From NCBI RefSeq assembly GCF_900009145.1, contig NZ_LN889796.1:68204-132203 (forward strand): 64,000 nt of DNA. Direction: 5' to 3'. This stretch comes from Planktothrix tepida PCC 9214. Its GTDB lineage: Bacteria; Cyanobacteriota; Cyanobacteriia; Cyanobacteriales; Microcoleaceae. The notes under the pieces were generated by a model, which was not told where the DNA came from, ran no database searches, and saw only the letters and a program-made list of their open reading frames with translations. Made by a program: the position numbers and the translations under genes. Every line of letters starts with the position of its first letter. Positions within the stretch are counted from its first letter, which is position 1. Positions 1-9,427 of this stretch are shown here, one piece after another.

Positions 1-1491
1 ACTGCTTTGTTCTGGCGGAGAAAGTAAATATTCTTCTAATTGAGATTCTGAGGTTGATGAGCTTTTCCCTTCTATTTCAGTAGCAATGCTAGTATCACTA
101 GATTGCTCAACGGGTGAAGTTTCTTCGGTTTTTGCTTCTGCATCGGAAGGTTCTACTGTTGAGTCATATCCCTCTTCTAAAGGTTGTTCTGTGGAACGTT
201 CCGCCGCGACTTCCTTGGGATTTTGAGTTTCAACAGAAGGATTTTCAAACATCGGTTCTGTGGAATCTAAATTATTAAAGGGATGATTCAATTGAATATT
301 GGTTTTCTGACTAATAATGTAGCCATAACGACGGGTAAGATCAAATCCAACCCAACCAAAAAATAAGGATGTAATTAAGAATAAAATCGGCAGTAAAAAA
401 CCCAGGGAAGGTATCGTTTCTTCCGGTTCCCAAGTCGGAATCGCAACAGGAACAGGTTGAATTTGTGGGGGTGGGGAATTGAGGGGAAAACTGGGTAATG
501 TCGCAACGGAAGTTAAAGGTTTTTCCTGAACAGAAACGGGGGTTTCAACAACTGCTTTTACCGCTACAGATTTGGGGGGAACAAGTTCAACAACACTAGA
601 ATTTTGAGGTTGAATCACAGTATTAGGAGATTGAATCGTTGTCGCAATGTCTTCAATGGGTAAAAAAGCAATCCATTGGTCAACACTTTGAGGACGTCGG
701 GAGGGTTCAATTTCTAATCCCCAGTAAATTAATCGTTCTACAACGGGACTCAAGGTAGGTTGAATTTGTCTTAAAGTCGGTTTAGACGCGCTGAGTAACT
801 GTTGTGTGGCTTCATTCACTCGCAATGGAGCTTCTAAGGGAGGTTCACCCGTTAACAAACAATAGAACGTCGCTGCCAAACTATAGATATCCGTGGCGGG
901 AGTTAGGTGTTGATGGGGGAGATAATGTTCTAGGGACGCATAACCGACGGATAAAACCCGGTTACGGATGGGAAACTTGACACTCGGTTCAATAAAGCCA
1001 CTGGTTAAGCCAAAATCAACTAACGTGAGGATGTCTGTCCCTTGATGGCGCAGGATATTCCTCGGTTGCAGGTTACAGTGAAGTAAACCGTGTTGATGTA
1101 GGGTTCTCATGGCCGAAGAAATCTGGCGGATATATTGCAGCGCCTGATGAACCGATAACGGAGAATGCGCGCGTAAGGTTTCTTCTAGGGTTTGACCCGC
1201 AATATAATTCATCACCAAATACGGTAAACCCTTTTCTTCAAAGATGTCCAGCACACGGGCAATATTAGGATGCTGACACTGGCTTAAACGCTTGGCAACT
1301 GTTGCAAATTGCTGTTTGATTTGGGGAAAATCAACGGAGGTGATGAATTTAGGATGCAGCGTTTTAATCACAACCGTTTGATGAGTGAGAGGGTGCATGG
1401 CTTGGTAGGTCACACCAAACTCCCCTTGACCCAGAACAGCATCAATCCGATATTTGCCGTTCTGGAGAACGATTTCCTGCGTTAGATTCAT
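1..1491 (-). CDS. Ser/Thr protein kinase-like protein, probable pseudokinase (C-terminus outside window)
   Basis: Reads leftward from an ATG at 1491 and stays open to the window edge, so the C-terminus is missing. The first ~270 residues form a bacterial Hanks-type kinase fold: glycine loop GQGEFGVTY, a VVIK lysine strand and an intact DFG near residue 158. The catalytic loop reads HCNLQPRN (about residues 137-145) instead of HRDxKxxN, so the catalytic Asp and the Lys are Asn and Gln. A Pro-rich linker follows, then one membrane segment near residues 360-385 and an acidic, Ser/Glu-rich tail. The family normally phosphorylates proteins on Ser/Thr at the membrane. Loss of the catalytic Asp suggests a scaffold or nucleotide-sensing role; this is inference. 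Confidence 0.85.
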   Translation of the reverse strand, partial: MNLTQEIVLQNGKYRIDAVLGQGEFGVTYQAMHPLTHQTVVIKTLHPKFITSVDFPQIKQQFATVAKRLSQCQHPNIARVLDIFEEKGLPYLVMNYIAGQTLEETLRAHSPLSVHQALQYIRQISSAMRTLHQHGLLHCNLQPRNILRHQGTDILTLVDFGLTSGFIEPSVKFPIRNRVLSVGYASLEHYLPHQHLTPATDIYSLAATFYCLLTGEPPLEAPLRVNEATQQLLSASKPTLRQIQPTLSPVVERLIYWGLEIEPSRRPQSVDQWIAFLPIEDIATTIQSPNTVIQPQNSSVVELVPPKSVAVKAVVETPVSVQEKPLTSVATLPSFPLNSPPPQIQPVPVAIPTWEPEETIPSLGFLLPILFLITSLFFGWVGFDLTRRYGYIISQKTNIQLNHPFNNLDSTEPMFENPSVETQNPKEVAAERSTEQPLEEGYDSTVEPSDAEAKTEETSPVEQSSDTSIATEIEGKSSSTSESQLEEYLLSPPEQSS

Positions 1492-1629
1492 TGTGTGATT
1501 GCTAACTCCCCACCATATACTATCGCCCATACTATAACGATCAAATCGTTTTAGCATAGTCTACCTTTGGTTCTGGGATTGTAGCGCATCTGTGGAAATT
1601 AGCCAACTATATAGGGAAGAGGGAACGGG

Positions 1630-1687
1630 GAAGGGGAGATGGGGAGAGGGGGAGATGGGGAGATGGGGAGATGGGGAGATGGGGAGG
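1630..1687. repeat. Short tandem repeat, GGGGAGAT-type units
   Basis: An 8-base unit (agatgggg) is repeated about five times with one imperfect copy, in the intergenic space between the divergent kinase and response-regulator genes. It is strongly purine-biased on one strand. The remainder of the 1492-1788 gap shows no gene; it holds the promoters of both divergent genes by position. Confidence 0.8.
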
Positions 1688-1788
1688 TACTGGAAGAAGA
1701 TGTTAATATGGTTATTAAAAGTAATAAGCATATAAAATTCAGAAAATCAAATCAATTGCCAACATTCCTGTTATAAACTGGGGGAAAA

Positions 1789-2880
1789 ATGGGAGACATC
1801 AGAATTTTGATCGTGGAAGATGAGTTGCTAATTGCCAAGGGATTAGCAAAAAAATTAGAAAAATTAGAATATGTTGTCGTTGGAATTGCGTCTTCGAGTG
1901 AATCAGCATTACAAAAAGTGGAAGAAACTCAACCAGATATAATTTTAATGGATATTGTCATCAAGGGAGATTTAGATGGAATTGAAACGGCAAAACTCAT
2001 TCAGGAAAAATTTAATATTCCCGTTATTTATGTAACCGCTTATGCCGATGATGAAACCTTAGAACGAGCCGAAGAAACAGAATCCTATGGATATATTCTA
2101 AAACCGTTTAAAGAGCGAGAAGTTCATGCCGCTATTAAAATTGCATTAAAAAAACATCAATCTACATTAAAAATGCAGGAATCTTTAAAAGAGGCGCAAG
2201 CTGTTACCGATGAAAAATCTCGGTTTTTATCCATTGCTTCCCATGATTTAAAAACTCCTTTAACCGCCATTCAAATGTCTGCCGGAATGTTAAAAGATTA
2301 TAGTGATAAATGGACGGAAGATAAAAAACAAAAACATTTAGATCGGATTCAAACGTCGGTCAGCAATATGAACAATCTTTTAGAAGAGTTGTTAATTTTA
2401 AGTCGGGCTGAATCTGGAAAACTAATCTTTAACCCAGAACCGACTCAAGTTGTGACATTTTGTCAATCTATTATCGAAGAAATAAAACCGCTTTCTCAGG
2501 CTGAACATCGAGTTTTATTCATGAGTTCTCAAGAAGTCATACACGGAAATTTAGATAAACCTTTACTGCGCCATATTTTGATGAATTTGTTATCGAATGC
2601 GATTAAATATTCCCCTAATGGGGGTACAGTCAGCTTAAAAATTCATCAAGATGGTCAATTTATCTGGTTTGAAGTCGCAGATGAAGGCATTGGTTTACCG
2701 ATGGATTATCAAGCTAAACTCTTTCAACAATTTGAACGGGCTTCTAACGTGGGTAATATTAAGGGGACGGGGTTAGGATTATCCATTGTGAAACAAGCTG
2801 TTGATTTACACCAAGGTCAAATTAAAGTTGAAAGTGAAGTCGGAAAAGGAACAATATTTACCGTCACACTACCGTTATAA
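1789..2880 (+). CDS. Response regulator-histidine kinase (REC-HisKA-HATPase)
   Basis: A soluble two-component protein of 363 residues with the receiver domain first. REC spans residues 4-118 with phospho-acceptor Asp55 in ILMDIVIKG and the Lys in ILKPFKE. HisKA follows with phospho-His152 in SIASHDLKTPLTA. The ATPase part has the N box (LMNLLSNAIKYSPNGG, about 260-280), DEGIGLP and GTGLGLSIVKQA. No membrane segment is seen, so it receives phosphate from another kinase through REC and relays it, a layout common in cyanobacteria. The input partner is not in the neighbourhood. It stands alone between a divergent kinase-like gene and a convergent pseudouridine synthase. Confidence 0.93.
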   Translation: MGDIRILIVEDELLIAKGLAKKLEKLEYVVVGIASSSESALQKVEETQPDIILMDIVIKGDLDGIETAKLIQEKFNIPVIYVTAYADDETLERAEETESYGYILKPFKEREVHAAIKIALKKHQSTLKMQESLKEAQAVTDEKSRFLSIASHDLKTPLTAIQMSAGMLKDYSDKWTEDKKQKHLDRIQTSVSNMNNLLEELLILSRAESGKLIFNPEPTQVVTFCQSIIEEIKPLSQAEHRVLFMSSQEVIHGNLDKPLLRHILMNLLSNAIKYSPNGGTVSLKIHQDGQFIWFEVADEGIGLPMDYQAKLFQQFERASNVGNIKGTGLGLSIVKQAVDLHQGQIKVESEVGKGTIFTVTLPL

Positions 2881-2902
2881 ATTATCATGATCTTTTCGGA
2901 TT

Positions 2903-3853
2903 CTAACGACGGCGTAAGACCTCTAAAAGTGTAGTTAACGGATGAGGGATAGGGGCGATCGCTTCAATTTTTTCTCCCGAAATCGGATGATTTAACGTTA
3001 ATTTCCAAGCATGAAGAGCTTGTCCAGGTAAATTCACCTTGATTGCTTTTCCTCGACTATATTCAGGATCACCGACAATGGGATTTCCCATAAACGCACT
3101 ATGCACCCGAATTTGATGGGTACGTCCCGTTTCTAAGGTAAATAACATTAACGTATAGTTCCCGATGCGCTCTTGAATTTGCCAATGGGTAATGGCTTCT
3201 CGCCCTCCTTTTTCGAGGGGAACAATTGCCATTTTTTTGCGATCAATCGGATGACGACCAATGGGTTGATTAATGGTTCCTGATTCGGTTTTTGGAACGC
3301 CATAAACCACCCCTAAATATTGACGACGGGCAGTTTTTTCTTTAATTTGAGCTTGTAAACTTTGCAAAGCAAAATCCGTTTTGGCCACCACCATCGCCCC
3401 GGTGGTATCCTTATCTAAACGATGTACAATTCCAGGACGTTGTACCCCGCCAATTCCTGCTAATTGATCACAATGAGCTAATAACGCATTAACTAAAGTA
3501 TCATTCTGATGTCCCGGTGCGGGATGAACCACTAACCCCGCAGGTTTATTCAAGATTAATAGACAATCATCTTCATATAAAATATCCAAGGGAATATCTA
3601 CAGCTTCCAGTTCTAAAGGTTGGGGTGGGGGAAGAATAATTTCTAAGCGATCGCCCGTTTGCACAGACAGTTTTTTAGTGGTACAAACTTGTTCATTAAC
3701 TTTCACCCATCCCTGACTAATTAAGGTTTGAATCCGAGAACGAGACAGATCAGAAATTTGTTGAGATAACCACAAATCTAACCGTCGATTTTGTTGATCG
3801 GGAGGTAAATTTTCCGCATCTACCATTAACTGAATTAAAGTGGAATCATTCAT
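2903..3853 (-). CDS. RluA/RluD-family RNA pseudouridine synthase
   Basis: Converts uridine to pseudouridine in rRNA. An N-terminal S4 RNA-binding domain lies at about residues 24-70, followed by the RluA catalytic domain with the signature GIVHRLDKDTTG, where Asp147 is the catalytic residue. Length (316 aa) and the S4 domain fit RluD-type enzymes acting on 23S rRNA; the exact target site cannot be read from sequence. It is followed 22 bp away, convergently, by the response-regulator kinase. Its start lies 13 bp from the end of the TolC-like gene read in the same direction, so the two may be co-transcribed. Confidence 0.93.
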   Translation of the reverse strand: MNDSTLIQLMVDAENLPPDQQNRRLDLWLSQQISDLSRSRIQTLISQGWVKVNEQVCTTKKLSVQTGDRLEIILPPPQPLELEAVDIPLDILYEDDCLLILNKPAGLVVHPAPGHQNDTLVNALLAHCDQLAGIGGVQRPGIVHRLDKDTTGAMVVAKTDFALQSLQAQIKEKTARRQYLGVVYGVPKTESGTINQPIGRHPIDRKKMAIVPLEKGGREAITHWQIQERIGNYTLMLFTLETGRTHQIRVHSAFMGNPIVGDPEYSRGKAIKVNLPGQALHAWKLTLNHPISGEKIEAIAPIPHPLTTLLEVLRRR

Positions 3854-3866
3854 TATTTTGCAAAGG

Positions 3867-5825
3867 TTATTTTTCCAGAGTAATCTCTAATTTATCTAAG
3901 GTTATACCCAAACTTTGGTATAAATTGGTTAAGGCGTTTAGATAGTCTATTTTAGCATTTAATTCATCATTTTGAGCTTGGGTTAAATCCGATTGAAATC
4001 GAACTAAATCGACAAGGGAAGATCCAGGTACGCCTAACTCAACTTTATCTTTCTCGTTGCGAAGTTGTTCTTCAGCTAACTGGGTTGCACGTTTAGATAA
4101 CTCAACTTTTTTCCAAGTAGCTTCAATATCTTGTAACCTCTGACTCACATCAATCTCAATTTTTTGAGTCGCTTCTGTTAAGTTATTTTGGGCTTGTAAA
4201 ACATCGATACGACTGCGTTGAAAATCACGTTCTAAGGTTTGATCACCCAAGGTTTTACTAAAAACTAATCCGGCTCTTAAATCCGTTTGATTGTCAATAA
4301 TATCCGGTGCTGGTTCATGTCTTACCTCCGTTCTAAAATCGATATTCCATCGACGGTTATTTTCAGCAACAACTAATTGGGTTTTAAATTTTTCTAAATC
4401 TAATCTGGCTTGTAAATAATTGGGCTGGTTCTCAAAGCCTAACTGTTTAACTTCACTAGGCTCCAAGGTTTGGGGTTGAATTTCTAAATTTTCAGACGCT
4501 ATAATATTAACATTCTCATCAATATCTAATAATTCCAATAAATTCAGTCGTTGCTGGTTTAAATTATTTTGGGCATTTAACAAAGAAATTTCTTGATTAG
4601 CAACGCGAGTTTGTACAGTAATTAAGTCGGCTCTCGGTCTGCGTCCAGCCTCAATAAAAACTTGGGTATTTTCGACTTGCTGTTGTGCAATAATTAAAGA
4701 TTGTTGCTCAATTTTAAGTTGTTCTTGCGCTTGTAGTAAATTGCGATAAGCTAAAATTGTTTCGGTAATTTTATCAATTAAAATTGATTTTAATTTAAGT
4801 AAATTAATTGTTTCTTGAATTCGAGCAATTTCAACGGAAGCTCGATTAACTTTTTCACCTGCACCTCTTAATAAAGGTTGATTAAAAACGACTGCTAAAT
4901 TTTGTCTTAAAACATCTTGATCAGAAAACCCTGAACCTTGATAATTTCTCTGTTGTCTTTGTCCAGTCCACTCCAAATTAAGTGCTCCTCCGGTGGGAAT
5001 TCTAACAAAGACTTTCGCTGATAATATTAAACCACGAGTCATTGTTGTTAGATTTCCCTGAGTAATATTATCCCATCCAATCGCTAAACTGGGTGTAAAA
5101 TCAGGATTAAATTTATCTTCAGCAACGGCTAAATCTTGACGTTCTACCACTCGTTCTAAATATTGATTTTTAATCGTGCGGTTATTTTCTAACGCTAAAA
5201 TAATCACATCCTGCAATGTTAATTCAACTCCATCTTGTTCAGAAACAACCGGAACCGGGGAAGCAGGTTGAAGATTAGACGGCTGTTGGGTCAACATTTG
5301 GTATTGAGGACGACTAGCCGTTAAATTTAAAGGGGTCATACTATTCTCAATACTTTCAATAGTCGTCTCAACTTCAGAAACATTATTGTTGCTAGTTAAA
5401 GCTTGAGGACTCGGATTTAAAATATTAATATTCTCATCTAATAAATTAGGAGGTATGGAGGAATATTGATTAAGGCTAAGTTCTTCTAATAATGGAAGAG
5501 AAGGGTTAGATTGAACGTTAGGTGCAGGGATTAAATTTCCCCTAAAATAGGGTAGAAGATCCCCCGAAATCGGTTTAGAAATTGGATTAAGAGTGGGTAG
5601 AGATTGGGAAGTGGAAATTGGGGGAGAAAACCATTCTAGCTTTGAGGAAAGACCAGAAGATTCAGGATTTTCAGGTTTAGAAGGAAGTGCCATTACTACA
5701 ATTCCCCCTAAACCTGATATTAAAGTTAGAATAATCCCCAAAGGTAACAAATTTAAGAGTTCAGATTCTTCCCCAGGTTCAGGGTTAGGTGATGATTCTA
5801 ACTCTAAATTTTCCGGTTCCTTCAT
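3867..5825 (-). CDS. TolC-family outer-membrane efflux protein with N-terminal extension
   Basis: The C-terminal ~430 residues are a TolC/OEP domain: two long alpha-helical coiled-coil repeats with beta strands, containing VELTLQDVIILALENN at the start and paired helices such as QAQEQLKIEQQSLIIAQQQ. It would form a trimeric outer-membrane channel for efflux or secretion. Unusually, about 200 residues precede it, including one hydrophobic segment (LLPLGIILTLISGLGGIVV) that resembles an uncleaved anchor rather than a signal peptide, and a Pro/Ser-rich linker. I start at ATG 5825, which has GAGGG upstream; a longer reading begins at a TTG nine bases earlier. It lies downstream of a MacB-like permease in the same direction. 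Confidence 0.9.
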   Translation of the reverse strand: MKEPENLELESSPNPEPGEESELLNLLPLGIILTLISGLGGIVVMALPSKPENPESSGLSSKLEWFSPPISTSQSLPTLNPISKPISGDLLPYFRGNLIPAPNVQSNPSLPLLEELSLNQYSSIPPNLLDENINILNPSPQALTSNNNVSEVETTIESIENSMTPLNLTASRPQYQMLTQQPSNLQPASPVPVVSEQDGVELTLQDVIILALENNRTIKNQYLERVVERQDLAVAEDKFNPDFTPSLAIGWDNITQGNLTTMTRGLILSAKVFVRIPTGGALNLEWTGQRQQRNYQGSGFSDQDVLRQNLAVVFNQPLLRGAGEKVNRASVEIARIQETINLLKLKSILIDKITETILAYRNLLQAQEQLKIEQQSLIIAQQQVENTQVFIEAGRRPRADLITVQTRVANQEISLLNAQNNLNQQRLNLLELLDIDENVNIIASENLEIQPQTLEPSEVKQLGFENQPNYLQARLDLEKFKTQLVVAENNRRWNIDFRTEVRHEPAPDIIDNQTDLRAGLVFSKTLGDQTLERDFQRSRIDVLQAQNNLTEATQKIEIDVSQRLQDIEATWKKVELSKRATQLAEEQLRNEKDKVELGVPGSSLVDLVRFQSDLTQAQNDELNAKIDYLNALTNLYQSLGITLDKLEITLEK

Positions 5826-5870
5826 AACCCTCAAACCCTCGTTTTGTTAAGAATTTATATTCTTTCTGCC

Positions 5871-7055
5871 CTATTCTCCTCTTAAAGCCTTTACTGGGTC
5901 AAGTTGACTGGCGCGTAAAGCGGGGAAAAATCCGGCTCCCACTCCCACTAATATAGCTGAACTTAGGGAAAATATAGCGGTTTGGCGTTCAAATTTATAG
6001 GGTAACTTAAATTGTTCTGCGATAACAACCGTCGCCCCATGAACCGTGACAATGGCAGTTGTTCCTCCGATTAAACTTAAAATAGCGGCTTCTAAAATAA
6101 ATTGCAACATAATATCTAATTGGGTTGCTCCTATCGCACGTCGTAGTCCGATTTCTGGAGTCCGTTCTATGACTGAAGCAATGGTAATATTAGCAATACC
6201 AACCCCTCCGACAATTAACGCGATCACACCGACAACTAATAACGCTTTAGAAACAGAATCTAAGGTTTTTTGCTGTTCTAAAATATCCTCAATTGTATTC
6301 CACGTTCTAAACTTATACCCAATAAACCGTTGTTCTAATATTTTTTTAGCTTGTTCCTCTAAAGTTTCTAAATCTTCAATTTCATAGGGACGTAACCACA
6401 TCATTCTAATATTTTTTCTGCCTGTAATTGCACTATAAATTGCCATCGGAACATACAGAGAACCCGTTGGTTCTTCCTCCTGGCTTTGTTGAGTAGCAAC
6501 AATCCCAATCACAGTATAAGGTCTAAAATTAAGATAAATACTTTTTCCTAAAGGATTTATTTTTTCAAAGAGTTTATCAGCCAAAAATTGATCAATAATT
6601 AGCACTGGTTGATAGGTTTCAAAATCATTAGACGTAAAATCACGTCCAGCCACTAACTTACGTCCTGATGTGTTTAAAAAATCGATTGTTGTAGCTATAG
6701 CAGAAGGATTAGCTTGCTGATTTTGAAAAACAACCTGTTGATCTCTCATCCAATTTATGCCACTAATAGAGCGTAAAGATTTCAACTGTTGTTTTAATAT
6801 TTTTAGATCTTCTAAAGTCAGTTGTGCAGACTCTTTTGTAAGAGGATTCCAATCTGGAAATATACGAATTTGTGGTGCATCTCGTTCAGCTAATTGTTGC
6901 TCAATGACCCCACGGCTAATATTACCGACTTGCAAAGTTGCATTCACCGCAGCGACTCCCATAAATACCCCGATTCCTGATAAGAAAGAACGGACGGGAT
7001 TGCCTAATAAAGAACGACAACTTAATTGAACTAAACTCAGAATAGAAAGACCCAT
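5871..7055 (-). CDS. MacB/FtsX-like ABC transporter permease
   Basis: 394-residue permease with the MacB topology: an N-terminal membrane helix (residues ~10-35), a large periplasmic MacB_PCD domain (~40-265) and three C-terminal helices in an FtsX domain. The stretch SVIERTPEIGLRRAIGA is the conserved FtsX/MacB cytoplasmic loop that contacts the ATPase. Such permeases work with a separate ATPase and an HlyD-type adaptor to push substrates through TolC. The gene is directly upstream of the TolC-like gene, which fits. Neither ATPase nor adaptor is in the window, so the transporter is completed elsewhere. Substrate unknown. Confidence 0.9.
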   Translation of the reverse strand: MGLSILSLVQLSCRSLLGNPVRSFLSGIGVFMGVAAVNATLQVGNISRGVIEQQLAERDAPQIRIFPDWNPLTKESAQLTLEDLKILKQQLKSLRSISGINWMRDQQVVFQNQQANPSAIATTIDFLNTSGRKLVAGRDFTSNDFETYQPVLIIDQFLADKLFEKINPLGKSIYLNFRPYTVIGIVATQQSQEEEPTGSLYVPMAIYSAITGRKNIRMMWLRPYEIEDLETLEEQAKKILEQRFIGYKFRTWNTIEDILEQQKTLDSVSKALLVVGVIALIVGGVGIANITIASVIERTPEIGLRRAIGATQLDIMLQFILEAAILSLIGGTTAIVTVHGATVVIAEQFKLPYKFERQTAIFSLSSAILVGVGAGFFPALRASQLDPVKALRGE

Positions 7056-7143
7056 AATCCTGTTGACTCAATCTGACATCTAGCAATCTACGCCGAGGTT
7101 GTAATATTTTATCGTAGGGGTTGGGCCTGCCAACCCTCTAATT

Positions 7144-7851
7144 TTAAAGAGAGATTAATTCATTTAATTTATCACGAACTGCTTGAATATCTTGCCACAT
7201 TAACCATTTCGGTGATCCGGTTTCACGGGAAGGATTTCTTAATAAATAAGCAGGGTGAAAAATCGGCATACATAATCGCCCTTCCCATTCCATCCATTGC
7301 CCCCTAATTTTAGTAATTCCCCGTTTATCGCCTAAAATAGATTTTACCGCCGTTGCTCCCGTTAATAAAATAATTTTGGGATTCACTAAACGAATTTGTT
7401 CTAATAAATAAGGTTTACAAGCTTCCATTTCTTGAGGCGTTGGGGTGCGATTATTGGGAGGACGACAGCGAATTGCATTAGAAATATAAACCTCTTGATC
7501 GGTACTTAAACCAACGGATTCTAAAATTTTTTCTAACAGTTGTCCTGAACGTCCGACAAAGGGTAAACCCTGTTCATCTTCATTTTGACCGGGTGCTTCC
7601 CCCACAATCATAATCGGTGCTTGCAGATGACCTCGACCGATGACCGCATGGGTGCGATTTTGTCCTAATTCACACCGATAACAATGATTACAATGGTTAG
7701 AAATTTCTTCTAAAGTTTGATAAGTTCCTACAGGAATTTCAATTTTAGCATCAGTCGGAATTAAATCTCGATTAAAATTCGATGACACAGACGGAGGGGA
7801 AGGTTCAGAATTGTTGAAATCGAATAAACTCAATTGTTCGTGATTAGACAT
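7144..7851 (-). CDS. Family 4 uracil-DNA glycosylase (4Fe-4S)
   Basis: Removes uracil from DNA to start base-excision repair. Family 4 marks are visible: Cys54, Cys57 and Cys60 in CNHCYRC and Cys129/Cys145 further on as candidate iron-sulfur ligands, the active-site motif GEAPGQNE (84-91), and HPAYLLR near the C-terminus. The first ~40 residues are variable and polar. It is transcribed away from the phosphoribosyltransferase gene; short repeats of the tgttgacggt type lie between the two genes near 7860-7890. Confidence 0.93.
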   Translation of the reverse strand: MSNHEQLSLFDFNNSEPSPPSVSSNFNRDLIPTDAKIEIPVGTYQTLEEISNHCNHCYRCELGQNRTHAVIGRGHLQAPIMIVGEAPGQNEDEQGLPFVGRSGQLLEKILESVGLSTDQEVYISNAIRCRPPNNRTPTPQEMEACKPYLLEQIRLVNPKIILLTGATAVKSILGDKRGITKIRGQWMEWEGRLCMPIFHPAYLLRNPSRETGSPKWLMWQDIQAVRDKLNELISL

Positions 7852-7995
7852 AGTAGGGGTGTTGACGGTTGACTGTTGACGGTTGGTTTTTCACCGACAA
7901 CCAACACTATTTTAATGGCAGGCGGAATTTCTGATGTTGCAACTCTTGACTGTAACCGTCATTATAGAGGTGATGCGATTGCCGAGGGCAAGCAG

Positions 7996-8661
7996 ATGAT
8001 GTTATCCACACCCCTATTTCGAGATCGAACTCATGCTGGTGAGGAACTCGCAAAAGAGATTGTGTTACAGATGAGTTTTGATAGCCCCCAGGAGGAGCAG
8101 AAAATTGTTGTTTATGCCTTACCTCGTGGGGGTGTACCCGTTGCGGTTCCCATTGCTCAACGTTTACAATGTCCGTTGAGTGTGATTGTTGCTAAAAAAA
8201 TTACCCTCCCCGATAACCCAGAATTGGCTTTGGGTGCAGTTACATCCGATGGTCAGGTTCTGTGGTCAAAACGAAAACCCCTGAATTTGAGTTTGCAACA
8301 GAGGATGTTACAGGAGGCTCAAACAAAAGCGCAGCAAGCCTGGGAACAGTTATCTCCCAGTTGTCCCCCGGTGACACCTCACGGAGCTTTGGCGCTGGTG
8401 GTCGATGATGGTATTGCCACTGGAATGACAATGGCCGTCACGGTGAAAGCCTTAAAAGCTCATCAACCCCTGGCAATTTGGATTTGTGTTCCCGTCGCGC
8501 CCTTGGAATTAATGCCTTATATGCAGGAATGGTGCGATCGCGTGATTGTGTTAGAAACTCCCCATCCGTTTTTTAATGTCAGTCGGTTTTATGAAGAGTT
8601 TGAGCAAGTCGAAACCCAAACCGCCTTATCGCAACTGCAACACCAAATCTGGCTACAATGA
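7996..8661 (+). CDS. Phosphoribosyltransferase-domain protein
   Basis: Type I phosphoribosyltransferase fold, about 220 residues. The PRPP-binding loop is VVDDGIATGMTMAV, and ALPRGGVPVAVPIA is the N-terminal loop typical of the group of stand-alone phosphoribosyltransferases often annotated as predicted PRTases. A nucleobase substrate cannot be assigned. The reading frame is open from 7876, but those 40 extra residues do not resemble the family, and ATG 7996 has GAGG at a suitable distance; ATG 7915 is the alternative. It is followed closely by a small membrane protein gene in the same direction. Confidence 0.85.
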   Translation: MMLSTPLFRDRTHAGEELAKEIVLQMSFDSPQEEQKIVVYALPRGGVPVAVPIAQRLQCPLSVIVAKKITLPDNPELALGAVTSDGQVLWSKRKPLNLSLQQRMLQEAQTKAQQAWEQLSPSCPPVTPHGALALVVDDGIATGMTMAVTVKALKAHQPLAIWICVPVAPLELMPYMQEWCDRVIVLETPHPFFNVSRFYEEFEQVETQTALSQLQHQIWLQ

Positions 8662-8691
8662 ATAACAATTTATAGTTCTCGATTAACCATC

Positions 8692-8982
8692 ATGAGAAGT
8701 TGGCGTTTTTGGTGGCAAACTTTTGTCTTTTCAACCCAATATAATCCCCCTCAGTTTGTAGAGCTCTTGATGTTACTCTTAGGAATTCTTTTACTGTTCC
8801 TTTGGAGTTTAACCGCACAGTGGCCTTATTTGGTTTTGTCTCTGAGTTATGTTGCGGGATCATCCACATCAATGTTAATTCGAGAAGCTCTGACTCCTTC
8901 CCCTCATCTGCAACTGACCCAAGGTTTAGCTATCGTATTATTAATTCTGAGTGCTTACACCTTAATTGATTTAGTCGGATGA
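8692..8982 (+). CDS. Small membrane protein, unknown
   Basis: 96 residues with about three hydrophobic segments (FVELLMLLLGILLLFLWSL, WPYLVLSLSYVAGSS and LAIVLLILSAYTLIDLV) and no recognised domain. It starts 30 bp after the phosphoribosyltransferase stop in the same direction and overlaps the end of the convergent glyoxalase-like gene by 12 bp. Function not recognised. Codon use and hydrophobic pattern make it a credible gene. Confidence 0.7.
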   Translation: MRSWRFWWQTFVFSTQYNPPQFVELLMLLLGILLLFLWSLTAQWPYLVLSLSYVAGSSTSMLIREALTPSPHLQLTQGLAIVLLILSAYTLIDLVG

Positions 8983-9384
8983 AAAATTGTCGGGAATTTC
9001 ATATAAAATTAAACGATTTCCCATCGGATCATAAGCATAAATTTCCCGACCATGAGAAGCGGTTATAATGTCTCCAGGTGGTGGATATCCAAGACGTTTT
9101 AAATGGGCGATCGCAGCTTCTAAATCCTGCACTTCCAAACACAAACTCATTCCGGTTTTCCCCCCCGAAGAAAATTCAGAAATATGGGTCGGTTTAGGTT
9201 GAAAAATTCCCAATCTTAAACTCGGTAACTGAAATTCTGCATAACGATGGGGAATATGCGAAACGGGTTCTATTCCCAACAAGTGGGTATAAAAGTTGAC
9301 CAGAATTTCGATTTTAGGGTCAGCAAGGGTGACAAAAGCCTCTTGGCAGTGTAAAACCATAAAGGGAAGTAAAAATTTAATCAC
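8971..9384 (-). CDS. Glyoxalase/bleomycin-resistance (VOC) family protein
   Basis: 137-residue single-domain VOC protein: EAFVTLADPKIEILVNFYTHLLG at the start and the closing strand YAYDPMGNRLILYEIP. VOC proteins are metal-dependent lyases, dioxygenases or binding proteins; the substrate cannot be told from this sequence. The GTG start at 9384 has GAGGG about eight bases upstream; an internal ATG at 9360 gives a shorter product that begins nearer the domain and is also possible. It reads toward the small membrane protein gene and overlaps it by 12 bp at the 3' ends. Confidence 0.85.
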   Translation of the reverse strand: MIKFLLPFMVLHCQEAFVTLADPKIEILVNFYTHLLGIEPVSHIPHRYAEFQLPSLRLGIFQPKPTHISEFSSGGKTGMSLCLEVQDLEAAIAHLKRLGYPPPGDIITASHGREIYAYDPMGNRLILYEIPDNFSSD

Positions 9385-9427
9385 GCAATTGCCCTCAATA
9401 TTAAACTTAAAGTCGAGAGCTTAAACA

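Noticed and set aside
5593-5850. Plus-strand open frame over the start of the TolC-like gene
   Set aside because: Antisense shadow of a well-supported leftward gene; low-complexity translation and no ribosome site.
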